Assembly (NCBI GenBank): GCA_964563755.1
Contig: CAZLYC010000004.1
Location: forward strand, 1 to 64,000
Source: JABMQF01 sp964563755
GTDB lineage: Archaea; Nanobdellota; Nanobdellia; Woesearchaeales; UBA11576
Direction: 5' to 3'
DNA: 64,000 nt
A program made the position numbers and the translations under genes. Below, one piece after another: positions 9,307 through 17,863 of the stretch. How positions within the stretch are numbered: position 1 is the first letter of the stretch; every line of letters begins with the position of its first letter. The notes below the pieces were generated by a model. That model saw only the letters and a program-made list of their open reading frames with translations. It searched no databases and had not been told where the DNA came from.

Positions 9307-9867
9307 ATGGCAGATATAGTTTACCTGAAAGATTATAAGGATAAGCTTCAAAAAAAGAAGGTTGACGGTCTTGAGGACCTCGCTCTGAGGGCTTTCTACT
9401 CTAAGAAGCTTCCTGAAGTCATGGCTTCCGGGAAAAGTCTGTATCATATAGACCAGAATAACACGCTTGCGCTTTCTATACTTTCAGTTGAGCAGTATGA
9501 GCTTAAGAATTATTCTTCTGCTGCGAGCTTTCTTGAGGATGCTGTCACCTCTCCTGAAGAGCCTAAGAGAGAGTCTTTGCTTATGATGTTCAAGGTCTTG
9601 AATGGCCTTTCTGAAAAGAAGTTTATCTACTTGGATATAGCCCGTTTGCTTATTGACAAGGTTCTGGATAAATATAAGGATGATGCTGACATGCTTGAGC
9701 AATGCCTACGCACATCAATAGGCATAATGTTTGACACTGAAAGGACAAGACGTCTTTACGAGATGGGCCTTAAGAGGAATCCTGGGCGTTTCAGGAATTT
9801 TGAGAAAGATGTCCTTGCTTTAGGCAGGCAGCATCTTAGAGTCATAGATGATGATGACCTAAACTGA
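9307..9867 (+). CDS. TPR-like helical protein
   Basis: The ATG at 9307 is preferred: a TATA-like AGTTTAAATATG lies about 40 bp upstream and the upstream extension (from 9283) is only eight residues. The 186-residue product is almost entirely alpha-helical. Its spacing of Ala/Leu/Tyr (NNTLALSILSVEQYELKNYSSAASFLEDAV) fits tetratricopeptide-type repeats, suggesting a protein-binding scaffold. The tail is acidic (DDDDLN). No catalytic motif is visible and the partner is unknown. Confidence 0.6.
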   Translation: MADIVYLKDYKDKLQKKKVDGLEDLALRAFYSKKLPEVMASGKSLYHIDQNNTLALSILSVEQYELKNYSSAASFLEDAVTSPEEPKRESLLMMFKVLNGLSEKKFIYLDIARLLIDKVLDKYKDDADMLEQCLRTSIGIMFDTERTRRLYEMGLKRNPGRFRNFEKDVLALGRQHLRVIDDDDLN

Positions 9868-9904
9868 GCAAAGCTTTAAAACCCTTCTTCTTTTTTTGTT
9901 TCAC

Positions 9905-10687
9905 ATGGCAATCTTTGTTGATGTCCACGCTCATATCGATCATGAGCTGTTTGCAAAAGACCTTGATGCGGTGATAGACCGGGCAAAACTTGCAGGTGTC
10001 AAGGTCATAATAGCCAATGGTGTAGATCCTGAGACCAATCGCATAGTTCTGACAATGTCAAAGAAATACGATCTCGTGAAGCCTGCTATGGGAATCTATC
10101 CTCCTGATGCATTGACTAACGAAGTTGAGGAAGGCAGCTATCCCCTGAAGCTGAAGGCTTATGATTTGGATGAGGAGCTGAAGTTCATAGAGCAGTCAAA
10201 GCCCATAGCAATAGGTGAAGTCGGTCTCGATTACAAGAATGGCAAAGATGTTGTGCATCAGAAAAAAGTTTTTCAGGCTTTTATAGACCTTTCAAATAAG
10301 CTTGACATTCCTATAATCGTCCATTCAAGGAAAGCAGAATCTGATGTTATTGAAATGCTCGAGGCATCGTCAGCAAAGAAAGTAGTGCTGCATTGTTTCT
10401 CTGGCCGTTTCACATTGGTGAGGCGTGCTGCGAAGAATGGCTGGTCTTTCTCAATACCGACGAACATAGTCAAGAGCGAACATTTCCAACAGCTGGTCAA
10501 AGAAGTGCATATATCACAGCTCTTGACAGAGACTGACTGTCCTTATCTTTCTCCGTTCCCTAACACAAGAAATGAGCCTGCTTTTGTCGTGGAGTCTGTG
10601 AAGAAGATTGCTGAATTGAAAGGCATGACTGTCGATGACACCGCTTCAAACATATTCATGAATTATCAGAAGGTTTTCCTGAAATGA
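9905..10687 (+). CDS. tatD: TatD-family metal-dependent DNase/hydrolase
   Basis: This TIM-barrel metallohydrolase carries all family signatures in order: VDVHAHID (first metal HxH) at residue 5, GEVGLDY with the bridging Glu near 105, PIIVHSRKAE near 138, VLHCFSG near 165 and TETDCPYLSP near 215. TatD enzymes act as 3'-5' DNases or D-aminoacyl-tRNA deacylase-like hydrolases. The ATG at 9905 follows a CTTTAAAAC box by about 25 bp, consistent with a leaderless start. Its stop overlaps the start of the radical-SAM gene (ATGA), so the two are translationally coupled. Confidence 0.88.
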   Translation: MAIFVDVHAHIDHELFAKDLDAVIDRAKLAGVKVIIANGVDPETNRIVLTMSKKYDLVKPAMGIYPPDALTNEVEEGSYPLKLKAYDLDEELKFIEQSKPIAIGEVGLDYKNGKDVVHQKKVFQAFIDLSNKLDIPIIVHSRKAESDVIEMLEASSAKKVVLHCFSGRFTLVRRAAKNGWSFSIPTNIVKSEHFQQLVKEVHISQLLTETDCPYLSPFPNTRNEPAFVVESVKKIAELKGMTVDDTASNIFMNYQKVFLK

Positions 10688-11829
10688 AAATATCTAAGAC
10701 TCCATATTTTTCATTGAAGATTGGCACTCTTGCCAAGGGCTGTCAGCACTGCGTTAAAGGTGAGAAGCTTGTTCTTTTTGTCACAGGCATATGCCCGAGG
10801 AATTGCGCTTATTGTCCTATCTCTGACAAGAAACATCAGAAAGATGTGACTTACGCTGATGAGTGGCCGACTTCGGAAATTCAGGATATAATAAAAGAGG
10901 CAGAACTTTGCGATTCAAAAGGTGCAGGTTTTACTGGCGGCGACCCTCTTGTCAAGATAAATAGGACAGCATCTTACATCAAGGCGCTGAAAAAAAGGTT
11001 TGGAAAGAAATTCCACATACATCTTTACACCTCTTTTAATCTTGCGAGCGAAGAGAACCTTAAGATGCTTCACGATGCAGGTCTTGACGAGATTCGTTTT
11101 CATCCGGATATTGACGACGACAGGCTTTGGCACAGGATAGAGAACGCGAGAAGATTCAACTGGGATATAGGAATCGAGATACCGGCAATACCTGGAAAAC
11201 TTAAAAATACGTTCAAGCTGATGGATTTTTTTAACGGCAAGATAAAGTTCCTGAATATAAACGAGCTTGAGGTATCTGATGCTGAGGCTAACAAGCTTTC
11301 AGAGCTGGGATTTGCTGCCAAAGAATATCTTTCTTATGGCGTCAAGGGTTCTGATGAGATGTCTATGTCTCTTCTGAAGCACGCGGAGAAGAATTGTGAT
11401 TACTCTGTCCATTACTGCACAGCGAAACTCAAGGACAAGGTTCAGCTTTCAAAGAGGATTGCTAGGCGTGCGAAAAGTGTCAAAAAGAAGTTTGACATAA
11501 TGAATAAGGATGGCACTCTAACCCGTGGTGTCATCTATCTTCCGTTCCTGACCCCTTCTTTTGGTTATGATTATAAGGTCAAGGGACTCAATTCAAAGCA
11601 GAGAAGTTTTATCCTGAACAAGCTTAAGCTTGCGAAGTCACATATACATACAGCTTACGGTGTACCTGCTGAATTGATGTTGGTTGACGATTCTCGTATG
11701 CGTCTCTTGACAAATGCAGGTGTTGTGCAGCACCTTTCTAAAGAGATAATTAAGATGGGGCTTAAGCCCGCGATTGTCACAGAATACCCGACATGGGACG
11801 CTCTAATCGTTGAACTGGATTGGTTATAG
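10684..11829 (+). CDS. radical SAM protein
   Basis: This 381-residue protein has the cluster motif CPRNCAYC (CX3CX2C) near residue 38, followed by GAGFTGGDP, the SAM-binding GGD-type motif. An extra CQHC lies just before it near residue 19. The C-terminal half (DGTLTRGVIYLPFLTP onward) has no domain I can name. The family resembles archaeal members annotated as pyruvate-formate-lyase-activating-like proteins of unknown substrate. It overlaps tatD by 4 bp, indicating an operon. Confidence 0.8.
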   Translation: MKISKTPYFSLKIGTLAKGCQHCVKGEKLVLFVTGICPRNCAYCPISDKKHQKDVTYADEWPTSEIQDIIKEAELCDSKGAGFTGGDPLVKINRTASYIKALKKRFGKKFHIHLYTSFNLASEENLKMLHDAGLDEIRFHPDIDDDRLWHRIENARRFNWDIGIEIPAIPGKLKNTFKLMDFFNGKIKFLNINELEVSDAEANKLSELGFAAKEYLSYGVKGSDEMSMSLLKHAEKNCDYSVHYCTAKLKDKVQLSKRIARRAKSVKKKFDIMNKDGTLTRGVIYLPFLTPSFGYDYKVKGLNSKQRSFILNKLKLAKSHIHTAYGVPAELMLVDDSRMRLLTNAGVVQHLSKEIIKMGLKPAIVTEYPTWDALIVELDWL

Positions 11830-11875
11830 ATATTACAGTAATATTTATTAAGGCTGTTTCTATGTATCTGATAAA

Positions 11876-13138
11876 ATGTTCAAAAAGAGGTTCAGTAGGT
11901 CTAAGAGCGGCCTTTCTCATGTAGACTGGGCGATGTCGCTTGCTATATTCCTGCTCTATCTCGCTTGGTTTTTCATATTCGTAAAGCCTGTTCTTGCGCC
12001 AGCTACAAACATGGATGTTCTGCTTGATATTCTTGATGATGGTGCGAGGGACTTCCTTTTTGAGGATGTTGACCGTGTCAGGGTTTTCGTGCCAGGTGAT
12101 TTTGTTGCTGATTATGAACCTATAGGGATACCTTACATCTACTCCTGGGACGAGTCGGAGATATCGATTTCTGCAGATCACTTTGTGATAGATGATGGTA
12201 AGCTTTTTTTCCTTGCGAATCTCTCGAACTCTTCTGATTTCAGGATTTATCATCCTTTCAATGCTTTGAAGGAGACCGTTCCAAGACAGGTCATGGCGGA
12301 TGACGAGCGTACCACTTACGGCACATTCAATGCTTATTTTGTTGATGCGATGATTGACAGGATTACTTTCCTTGGTGAACAGAAACTCTCTGGTTTCTCT
12401 GTCTTAGTAGATGATACTGATATCGGCGGCGAGGGCGAGTTCACGAATCAGACATTCTTGGCCAAGTATAAGAGAAGTGGCGATGCAATAAACATCTCTT
12501 CATACCTGTTTGCAGAGAACAGAAAGGTATATTCGTACATCGCTCCTTCAGACCACAGGCAGCATTCGATTGAGTTGTCTTTCATAGCTTACAATTATTC
12601 CGAGTATTACTTTGATGCGACGCATTCAGGTTCTATCCAGTATACTATTCCTTCGTGCAGGTCGTATACGAGTGATTTCATGGATATTTATGGCGATTCT
12701 GACGGTCTTTTTGTCTATGGTGACAGAAACCTGTCTTTCATGATGTGCACGAATGGTACCAGCATGCTGGTTTCCATCGGGTTCGACCTTGCTGAGAATG
12801 ACGAAGCTGTGCTCGGTATCATGCTGCATGAGGGTGGAGTGGATTCTGTCATAGACTATCCTGTTAAGCCGATTGTCGGCGTAAAGGAGAGCATGAGCGT
12901 AGTGTCATCCAAGAAAGTCTCTTTCCTTAGAGGCAGGAGCTATAGCTATCAGAAGCAGGTTCTGGAATATCCTGCGCAGAGGGATTTCAACATAACTGTC
13001 GAGAGCAGCATAATATCAGCTTCTTACGGGATAGTCCAGCCTGACATGAAAGATATATATGCAAGGAAGCTTGAAGGGGTCATTATCGATGAGAATTATC
13101 TGCCTAATCGTGCATTGCTGACTTTGAGTGTGTGGTGA
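11876..13138 (+). CDS. membrane-anchored surface protein, pilin-operon associated
   Basis: This 420-residue protein has a positively charged N-terminus, SGLSHVDWAMSLAIFLLYLAW, and one membrane helix (about 18-42). The rest is a long extracytoplasmic beta-rich region with NxS/T sequons. It overlaps or abuts a class III signal-peptide pilin-like gene (13143). The positive stretch followed by helix and exported body resembles the large pilin-like proteins at 32.6-35.5 kb. The role, possibly a minor pilin or surface subunit, is an inference. Confidence 0.6.
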   Translation: MFKKRFSRSKSGLSHVDWAMSLAIFLLYLAWFFIFVKPVLAPATNMDVLLDILDDGARDFLFEDVDRVRVFVPGDFVADYEPIGIPYIYSWDESEISISADHFVIDDGKLFFLANLSNSSDFRIYHPFNALKETVPRQVMADDERTTYGTFNAYFVDAMIDRITFLGEQKLSGFSVLVDDTDIGGEGEFTNQTFLAKYKRSGDAINISSYLFAENRKVYSYIAPSDHRQHSIELSFIAYNYSEYYFDATHSGSIQYTIPSCRSYTSDFMDIYGDSDGLFVYGDRNLSFMMCTNGTSMLVSIGFDLAENDEAVLGIMLHEGGVDSVIDYPVKPIVGVKESMSVVSSKKVSFLRGRSYSYQKQVLEYPAQRDFNITVESSIISASYGIVQPDMKDIYARKLEGVIIDENYLPNRALLTLSVW

Positions 13139-13142
13139 GCTT

Positions 13143-13511
13143 TTGAGAAGGAAGAAAGGTTACATGTTGACTATGGAAGCGTTTTTCGCTTTTTTCATAA
13201 CATTCATATTCGTGGTATTTGTCGTGCTGAAAGGAGTGGGCGTAAAGTCGCCAAGGGAGAATTTTGATGTCCTCGCAGCTCTTGAGCAGAGGGATGATTT
13301 CCGTGTCTGTGTATATGGGAACAATTTGACATGCGTAGAGTCTCTTGTTAGGCCGTTCATACCCGCAGCGTATTCTGTGAAAGTCGCTATAAATACGCCC
13401 GAGCCTATCGCCGGAGCAAAGGATATTTATACAGAAACTCTTTTTGTTGTTTCCAATGAGACACGCAGCCACAAGGTTGTTTACTTGTATTACTGGCTTC
13501 TTGCCAGCTAA
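13143..13511 (+). CDS. type IV pilin-like protein
   Basis: The N-terminus RRKKGYMLTMEAFFAFFITF resembles a class III (prepilin) signal: basic residues, G, then E+5-like MEAFF and a long hydrophobic helix. A TTG at 13143 is favoured because GGTGA lies 5 bp upstream. A GTG at 13128 is the alternative and would overlap the previous stop. The 122-residue product has two cysteines (VCVYGNNLTC) that may form a disulphide. It should be exported and assembled or anchored by its helix. Confidence 0.6.
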   Translation: MRRKKGYMLTMEAFFAFFITFIFVVFVVLKGVGVKSPRENFDVLAALEQRDDFRVCVYGNNLTCVESLVRPFIPAAYSVKVAINTPEPIAGAKDIYTETLFVVSNETRSHKVVYLYYWLLAS

Positions 13512-13523
13512 GAGGTGTTAGGC

Positions 13524-13916
13524 ATGAGGATAGAGGTTGACACGCAGAAGGATTCGAAGGAAGAGCTTTTTCATCTTGCGAACATGCTTCGCGCTCTCGC
13601 GGGTTCAGAGCATAAGAGTGTTGAAGTCAAGACAAAGAACATATTTGATGACCCTTCTCCTGCAGTGGGCCTGATGGGCATGTTCGGTGACACGTCTTCA
13701 TCCTCTTCTCCGGTAGCATCCTCTTCGCCATCTTATTCGCAGCCTTCAGAGCCTCAGCCGAGTTCAGGGCTTTTTTCGATCTTCAGCTCTTCTTCAAGCG
13801 CGCCCGTGTCATCATCAGCATATTCAGATGCTGTCCAGCAGTCAGGCTCTGACTGGCCTGATGAGAAGACGACTGCGAAGGACTTGATTGAGGACCCGAG
13901 GATTGTGCCGTACTGA
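13524..13916 (+). CDS. small protein with Ser/Pro-rich linker, unknown function
   Basis: The ATG at 13524 follows GAGGTG by 6 bp. The 130-residue product has a folded-looking N-terminal part (MRIEVDTQKDSKEELFHLAN, residues 1-40), a low-complexity Ser/Pro/Gln region (52-115) and a conserved-looking tail DLIEDPRIVPY. It is followed after 19 bp by archease and is probably co-transcribed with it. I do not recognise a function. Confidence 0.55.
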   Translation: MRIEVDTQKDSKEELFHLANMLRALAGSEHKSVEVKTKNIFDDPSPAVGLMGMFGDTSSSSSPVASSSPSYSQPSEPQPSSGLFSIFSSSSSAPVSSSAYSDAVQQSGSDWPDEKTTAKDLIEDPRIVPY

Positions 13917-13935
13917 TTATGCATGGTGTTCTTAT

Positions 13936-14355
13936 ATGGTTAAAGAGAAGTACAAGTTCATCGACTCAATAACATCTGATGTTCTTTTCGAGGCGTATGG
14001 TAAGACTGCGAAGGACCTTTTCGAGAATTCTGCGGAAGCGATGTTCTCGATGATATGCAAGCTTGACAAGGTCGAGCCAAAGACAGAGAAGAGGATAGAG
14101 GTGAAGGCTGATTCTTTGGAGGACCTGATGATAAACTGGCTTCAGACATTGATAGCAGAGGTAGATATCTCTGAGATGTTCTTCTCAAAGTTCAGGGTGA
14201 TTGAGATAGATGACAAGCATCTCGTGGCTTTTGTATACGGCGAGCCTGTCAGCCGTGAGAAAGGCAAGACTGTTGTGAAGGCAGTCACTTATTACGAGTT
14301 CAAGCTTGAGAAATCTAGTTCCGGCTACGTTTGCAGGGCAAGTCTGGATATATGA
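13936..14355 (+). CDS. archease, activator of the RtcB RNA ligase
   Basis: The 139-residue product shows the archease pattern: KFIDSITSDVLFEAYGKTAKDLFENSAEAMF at the N-terminus, with metal-binding Asp residues in FIDxxxxD, then SLEDLMINWL and a C-terminal KAVTYYEF strand. Archease speeds RtcB guanylylation, and RtcB joins tRNA exons after BHB cleavage. That role fits the intron-bearing tRNAs at 879 and 18970. The start ATG at 13936 gives the normal length; the longer frame from 13888 would add unrelated residues. Its 3' end overlaps the convergent decarboxylase by 41 bp. Confidence 0.88.
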   Translation: MVKEKYKFIDSITSDVLFEAYGKTAKDLFENSAEAMFSMICKLDKVEPKTEKRIEVKADSLEDLMINWLQTLIAEVDISEMFFSKFRVIEIDDKHLVAFVYGEPVSREKGKTVVKAVTYYEFKLEKSSSGYVCRASLDI

Positions 14356-15763
14356 ACCCTTTGTTTTCAGGATTATCTGTTTTCTGTTCGTCGTGCTTTG
14401 CGACTTTTCTTGCAAGGTTGTATATTGTCTTTAGCTGGGGCATGTTCTGGTCTTTAAGTAGGTCTAGCTCTGCGGCGAACATCTCAGAATATGTGTCTCT
14501 TCTTCTTATGACCTGTGTAGCTCCGTCTTCTTTGAGTAATATTACAGGAGGTCTCTTCAGCGTGTTGAAGTTGGATGTAAGAACTGTGCTGTATGCGCCG
14601 CAGTCCATTACCGCTAGAATGTCTCCTTCCTTTAGCTCTGGCAGCTGCCTCTTCTTTCCTATCTTGTCGAGGCAGTCGCACGTGCACCCATGTATATCAT
14701 AAGTCAGTGCGGTAGGCATTTCCATCTTGTTTGCTGGTAGTATGTGATAATAGCAGTCGCATATCAGCGGATCAGGCAGCATCGCGTATGTTGAGCCGTC
14801 GACTATTGCGACGTCCCTCTCGCCGATTTTTTTCACGCTGACAACTTTTGTTATGCCTATGCCTGCTGCTGCAACTATGAATTTTCCTGGCTCGAATATG
14901 AGCTTGACTTTCGGAAGTCCTGCTTCAATTATCCTTTCTTCAAACTCTTCGACAAAGCTGTCTCCGAAATCCTCTGGATTGAACACTTGGGCGTCGCCGT
15001 ATTCAGCAGGGAATCCTCCGCCGAAATCGAGATATTCAATGTTGTTGCCTATGCTGTACGCGTATTTCGCAAGAGGGATTATCTTTCTCATCGCCATCTT
15101 GTATACTTCTGGGCTTGGCACGTATCCTCCGTGCCAGTGGAAACCGATTAGTCTTATGTTTTTTGCTGCTGTCGCTCTTTCTATCGCTTGCTTCGCAAGG
15201 TCTATAGGTATTCCATACTGGTGGTCTATTGTCGTGTATTCACCCAGCGTTATCTTCGGATTTATCCTTATGAATACGGTTATCGGAACATCGTCTGATG
15301 ATACTCTTATGGCTCTTTCGAGCTCCTCCAAACAATCGATTGTTATCGCTTTCACTCCTACTCTTGCAGCGAACAGTATGTCTTGCTCTGACTTGTATGG
15401 CGTTGTGAAAGTCACCTGGTTCGGTTCGAATCCTGCGAGGAGCGCGAGTATTATCTCTCCGACGCTTGATGCGTCAGCCTCAAAACCTTCCTGCTTGACT
15501 ATGCGTAGAATCTCGATGTTTGAATTGCACTTGACCGCGTATTGCGGCATAAGATTAGAATAAGGGAATGCTTTTTTGAAACGCCGTAGCCTCTCGTGAA
15601 CCTCGTCTTCTACTATTAGATAGAAAGGTGTGCCGAATCTTTTCGCAAGGTACTCTACTTTTGAGTTTTTTATGTTTAAAGAACCTTCCTCAATGGTTGC
15701 AAAAGGCCATCTTTGGCGCAGGTAAGAATTATTCGACTTTTCGTTAAGATTTGTACTGTCCAT
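14315..15763 (-). CDS. fold-type III PLP decarboxylase (LysA/ornithine-arginine decarboxylase family)
   Basis: This 482-residue enzyme has the family hallmarks: PLP lysine in YAVKCNSN near residue 76, TFTTPYKSEQDI, GFHWHGGY, the phosphate-binding LDFGGGFPAEYG near 250, FEPGKFIVAAAG near 300 and the CxCDCLDK segment in place of the usual CESGD motif. It decarboxylates a basic amino acid; whether diaminopimelate, ornithine, arginine or a carboxy-polyamine cannot be told. The unusual Cys cluster HGCTCDCLDK is notable. It is monocistronic and converges on archease. Confidence 0.8.
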   Translation of the reverse strand: MDSTNLNEKSNNSYLRQRWPFATIEEGSLNIKNSKVEYLAKRFGTPFYLIVEDEVHERLRRFKKAFPYSNLMPQYAVKCNSNIEILRIVKQEGFEADASSVGEIILALLAGFEPNQVTFTTPYKSEQDILFAARVGVKAITIDCLEELERAIRVSSDDVPITVFIRINPKITLGEYTTIDHQYGIPIDLAKQAIERATAAKNIRLIGFHWHGGYVPSPEVYKMAMRKIIPLAKYAYSIGNNIEYLDFGGGFPAEYGDAQVFNPEDFGDSFVEEFEERIIEAGLPKVKLIFEPGKFIVAAAGIGITKVVSVKKIGERDVAIVDGSTYAMLPDPLICDCYYHILPANKMEMPTALTYDIHGCTCDCLDKIGKKRQLPELKEGDILAVMDCGAYSTVLTSNFNTLKRPPVILLKEDGATQVIRRRDTYSEMFAAELDLLKDQNMPQLKTIYNLARKVAKHDEQKTDNPENKGFIYPDLPCKRSRN

Positions 15764-15993
15764 TTCCCCCGCTTTTCGCTTCCTCTTTTGTTATTCTTGA
15801 TTATGATTTATGTTTTTTTCTTGTGAAATATTTTTGAAAAAGAGTTTTTGCACAAAAAGAACTAGTATTTAAAGGTTTTGTTTATAGCCGTTTTAAGACG
15901 ATTTTAAGCGTTTTTAGACCGTACGTGACTTTTTCGGTTTTATTTGGCGATTTTGAAAAACAATTTAAACGTTTCTGTTATTTTTTTTTTGTT

Positions 15994-16986
15994 ATGGACA
16001 GAAGATACTCGCGTCAGGAAGTTCTGCACTATGTCGGAAAAGCAGGACAGATACTTCTCTCGTCTAGAAGGGTAGCCATCGTGGGATGCGGTGCACTAGG
16101 TTCCGTGTCTGCTGAGCTCCTTGCAAGGGCGGGAGTAGGTCATCTTGTGCTTGTTGACCATGATATCGTCGAGCTTTCAAATCTCCAGAGGCAGTCTCTT
16201 TATACTGAAAAAGATATCTCTATGCCTAAGGCGTCTTCCCTTAAGGAGCACATTTCGAGGGTGAACAGCTCTCTCGATGTGTCTGCTTTTGACGTCAATC
16301 TTGACTTTGAGAACATATCAAAGATACTTTCAGATGTTAGCCTGGTACTGGACTGCACAGATAATATAGATACTAGGCTCTTGTTGAATGAGTTCTGTGT
16401 CAAGAAGAAAATCCCCTGGATACACGCTGCTGCGATACAGGAGAAAGGCTCGCTTTTGAACTTTATTCCTGGAAGTCCCTGTTTCAAGTGCGTGTTCGTC
16501 CAGGTGACCGAAGCAGGCTCGTGCGAGCAGCTCGGCATATTGAACTCTACATCTCACATAGTGGCATCGATGCAGGTTGTCGAGGCCATGAAGATCCTTC
16601 TGGGGAAGGAGCCTGAGAAGGATTTCCTGAGGGTAGATGTCTGGAAGCATACAGTAGACAAGTTCAAGGTGAAGAAGCTCTATAATTGCCCTGTCTGCAG
16701 CGGCCAGTTCGAGATACTTGAAGGCAGGCTGCCTGATTTCATAGTCAAGGAATGCACGACAAAGAAGGGCTGGACAGTGAAGCCCAAGAGCAACATCAAG
16801 CTCAACCTGAATGCGATAAAGAAAAAATTCGAGGTTGTTCTTGATGCATCAATACTTCTTGTACTGGATTACGAAGGCGAGATAATCGTCCATGGCTACG
16901 GAGAACTATTGTTCAAGCAGCTTAAGGATGAGAAAAGGATACGCCAGATAGCAGATGAGATATATAGGGTGGGCGGAGCGATATGA
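15994..16986 (+). CDS. ThiF/MoeB/UBA-type E1-like adenylyltransferase
   Basis: E1-like enzymes adenylate the C-terminus of a ubiquitin-like or sulfur-carrier protein. Seen here are RYSRQ at residue 3, the nucleotide loop VGCGALGS near 35, DHDIVELSNLQRQSLY near 60, DCTDNIDTR near 115, and two CxxC zinc pairs (SPCFKC, NCPVC). The ATG at 15994 gives a proper start; the longer frame is low complexity. About 85 extra C-terminal residues (from ECTTKKGW) are unassigned. Its stop overlaps the ThiI-like start by 4 bp, implying joint sulfur-transfer chemistry. Confidence 0.85.
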   Translation: MDRRYSRQEVLHYVGKAGQILLSSRRVAIVGCGALGSVSAELLARAGVGHLVLVDHDIVELSNLQRQSLYTEKDISMPKASSLKEHISRVNSSLDVSAFDVNLDFENISKILSDVSLVLDCTDNIDTRLLLNEFCVKKKIPWIHAAAIQEKGSLLNFIPGSPCFKCVFVQVTEAGSCEQLGILNSTSHIVASMQVVEAMKILLGKEPEKDFLRVDVWKHTVDKFKVKKLYNCPVCSGQFEILEGRLPDFIVKECTTKKGWTVKPKSNIKLNLNAIKKKFEVVLDASILLVLDYEGEIIVHGYGELLFKQLKDEKRIRQIADEIYRVGGAI

Positions 16987-17603
16987 GAAAAGCGCTTTCT
17001 TTGATTTCGTCAGGCATAGACTCGCCTGTCGCGACATGGATGATGATGCAGAAAGGGCTTGATGTGATAGCGGTCCATTTTTCTAATGAACCGTTCTCTT
17101 ATTCCAGTCCAAGAGAAATTGCTGTGAAGATATGCAGGCATCTTGGAGTGAAACGTCTTTACGTGGTGAAGCATGGTCTGCTTGTCCAGGCTGAACTGAT
17201 GAGAAAGTGTGAAAACAACTCCAGATGCGTGCTTTGCAGGAGGATGATGTTCCGCATATCTGAGCAGATAGCGAAGAAAGAAGGATGTGATTTTCTTATA
17301 ACTGGCGAGAACTTAGGCCAGGTCGCTTCGCAGACGCTTGAGAACATGTCGGTCGCTTATTCTGCAACAGAACTTCCTGTGTTAAGGCCGATACTCTGCA
17401 ATGACAAGGAAGAGACTGTGAGAATTGCAAAGAAGATAGGCACTTATCCGCTTTCTATCGAAGCAGCATCATGCTGCAACGCAGTCCCGAAATCTCCTAT
17501 AACCAAGGCCGTGCTTTCAAAAATACTTGGTGAGGAGAGCAAGCTTGAGATGAAGAAGATAGTTGATGAGGCAGTGAAGACAGCGGACTGCATTGATTTG
17601 TAG
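16983..17603 (+). CDS. ThiI-like PP-loop sulfurtransferase, catalytic domain only
   Basis: The 206-residue product starts with the PP-loop SSGIDSPVATW (SGGxDS type) at residue 7 and has SRCVLCRRMMF near 79, the ThiI catalytic-Cys region. GENLGQVASQTLENM near 108 is a strong ThiI signature. The ferredoxin-like and THUMP domains that normally bind tRNA are missing, so this is a stand-alone AANH domain. It probably makes s4U8 in tRNA or another thiolated base, using sulfur activated by the upstream E1-like enzyme. Overlap of 4 bp indicates an operon. Confidence 0.82.
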   Translation: MRKALSLISSGIDSPVATWMMMQKGLDVIAVHFSNEPFSYSSPREIAVKICRHLGVKRLYVVKHGLLVQAELMRKCENNSRCVLCRRMMFRISEQIAKKEGCDFLITGENLGQVASQTLENMSVAYSATELPVLRPILCNDKEETVRIAKKIGTYPLSIEAASCCNAVPKSPITKAVLSKILGEESKLEMKKIVDEAVKTADCIDL

Positions 17604-17743
17604 ATGCGATGTTGTTGTGTGGAAATAATGCCATTTCTGATGTGTTTTTTAGTTGTATTTTCCTTTTAAACAAGTAACTTCTGGCTGAAAGTGAATGCTT
17701 TAAAATGCCCTGTTTTAAAGGGGTTATAAGCTCTAATGCTCTA

Positions 17744-17782
17744 TTCTCCTAGGGGGTAAATGCCTATGAAAAGATTTATATA
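17744..17782 (+). promoter_or_regulatory. putative CCTAGGGGG operator and TATA box of the DHH gene
   Basis: TTCTCCTAGGGGGTAA (17744-17759) is nearly identical to the palindrome at 24081 and, like it, lies just before a TATA box (ATTTATATA, about 17774-17782). The expected transcription start is near 17805, giving a leader of about 60 nt before the DHH gene. The leader is rich in T tracts (17831-17847). No RNA gene is recognised in 17604-17863. Confidence 0.4.
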
Positions 17783-17863
17783 CGGCTTCTTTTTCCATTA
17801 CCCTGCTATTCGTGGTTGTGGTGACCATTAACTTTTTTTTATTTTTTTATCTAGGTTTTTAAC

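Noticed and set aside
17604..17863. Small RNA or leader peptide (ATG at 17767 giving a 21-residue frame) before the DHH gene.
   Set aside because: The ATG lies upstream of the likely transcription start, and no conserved structure could be seen.
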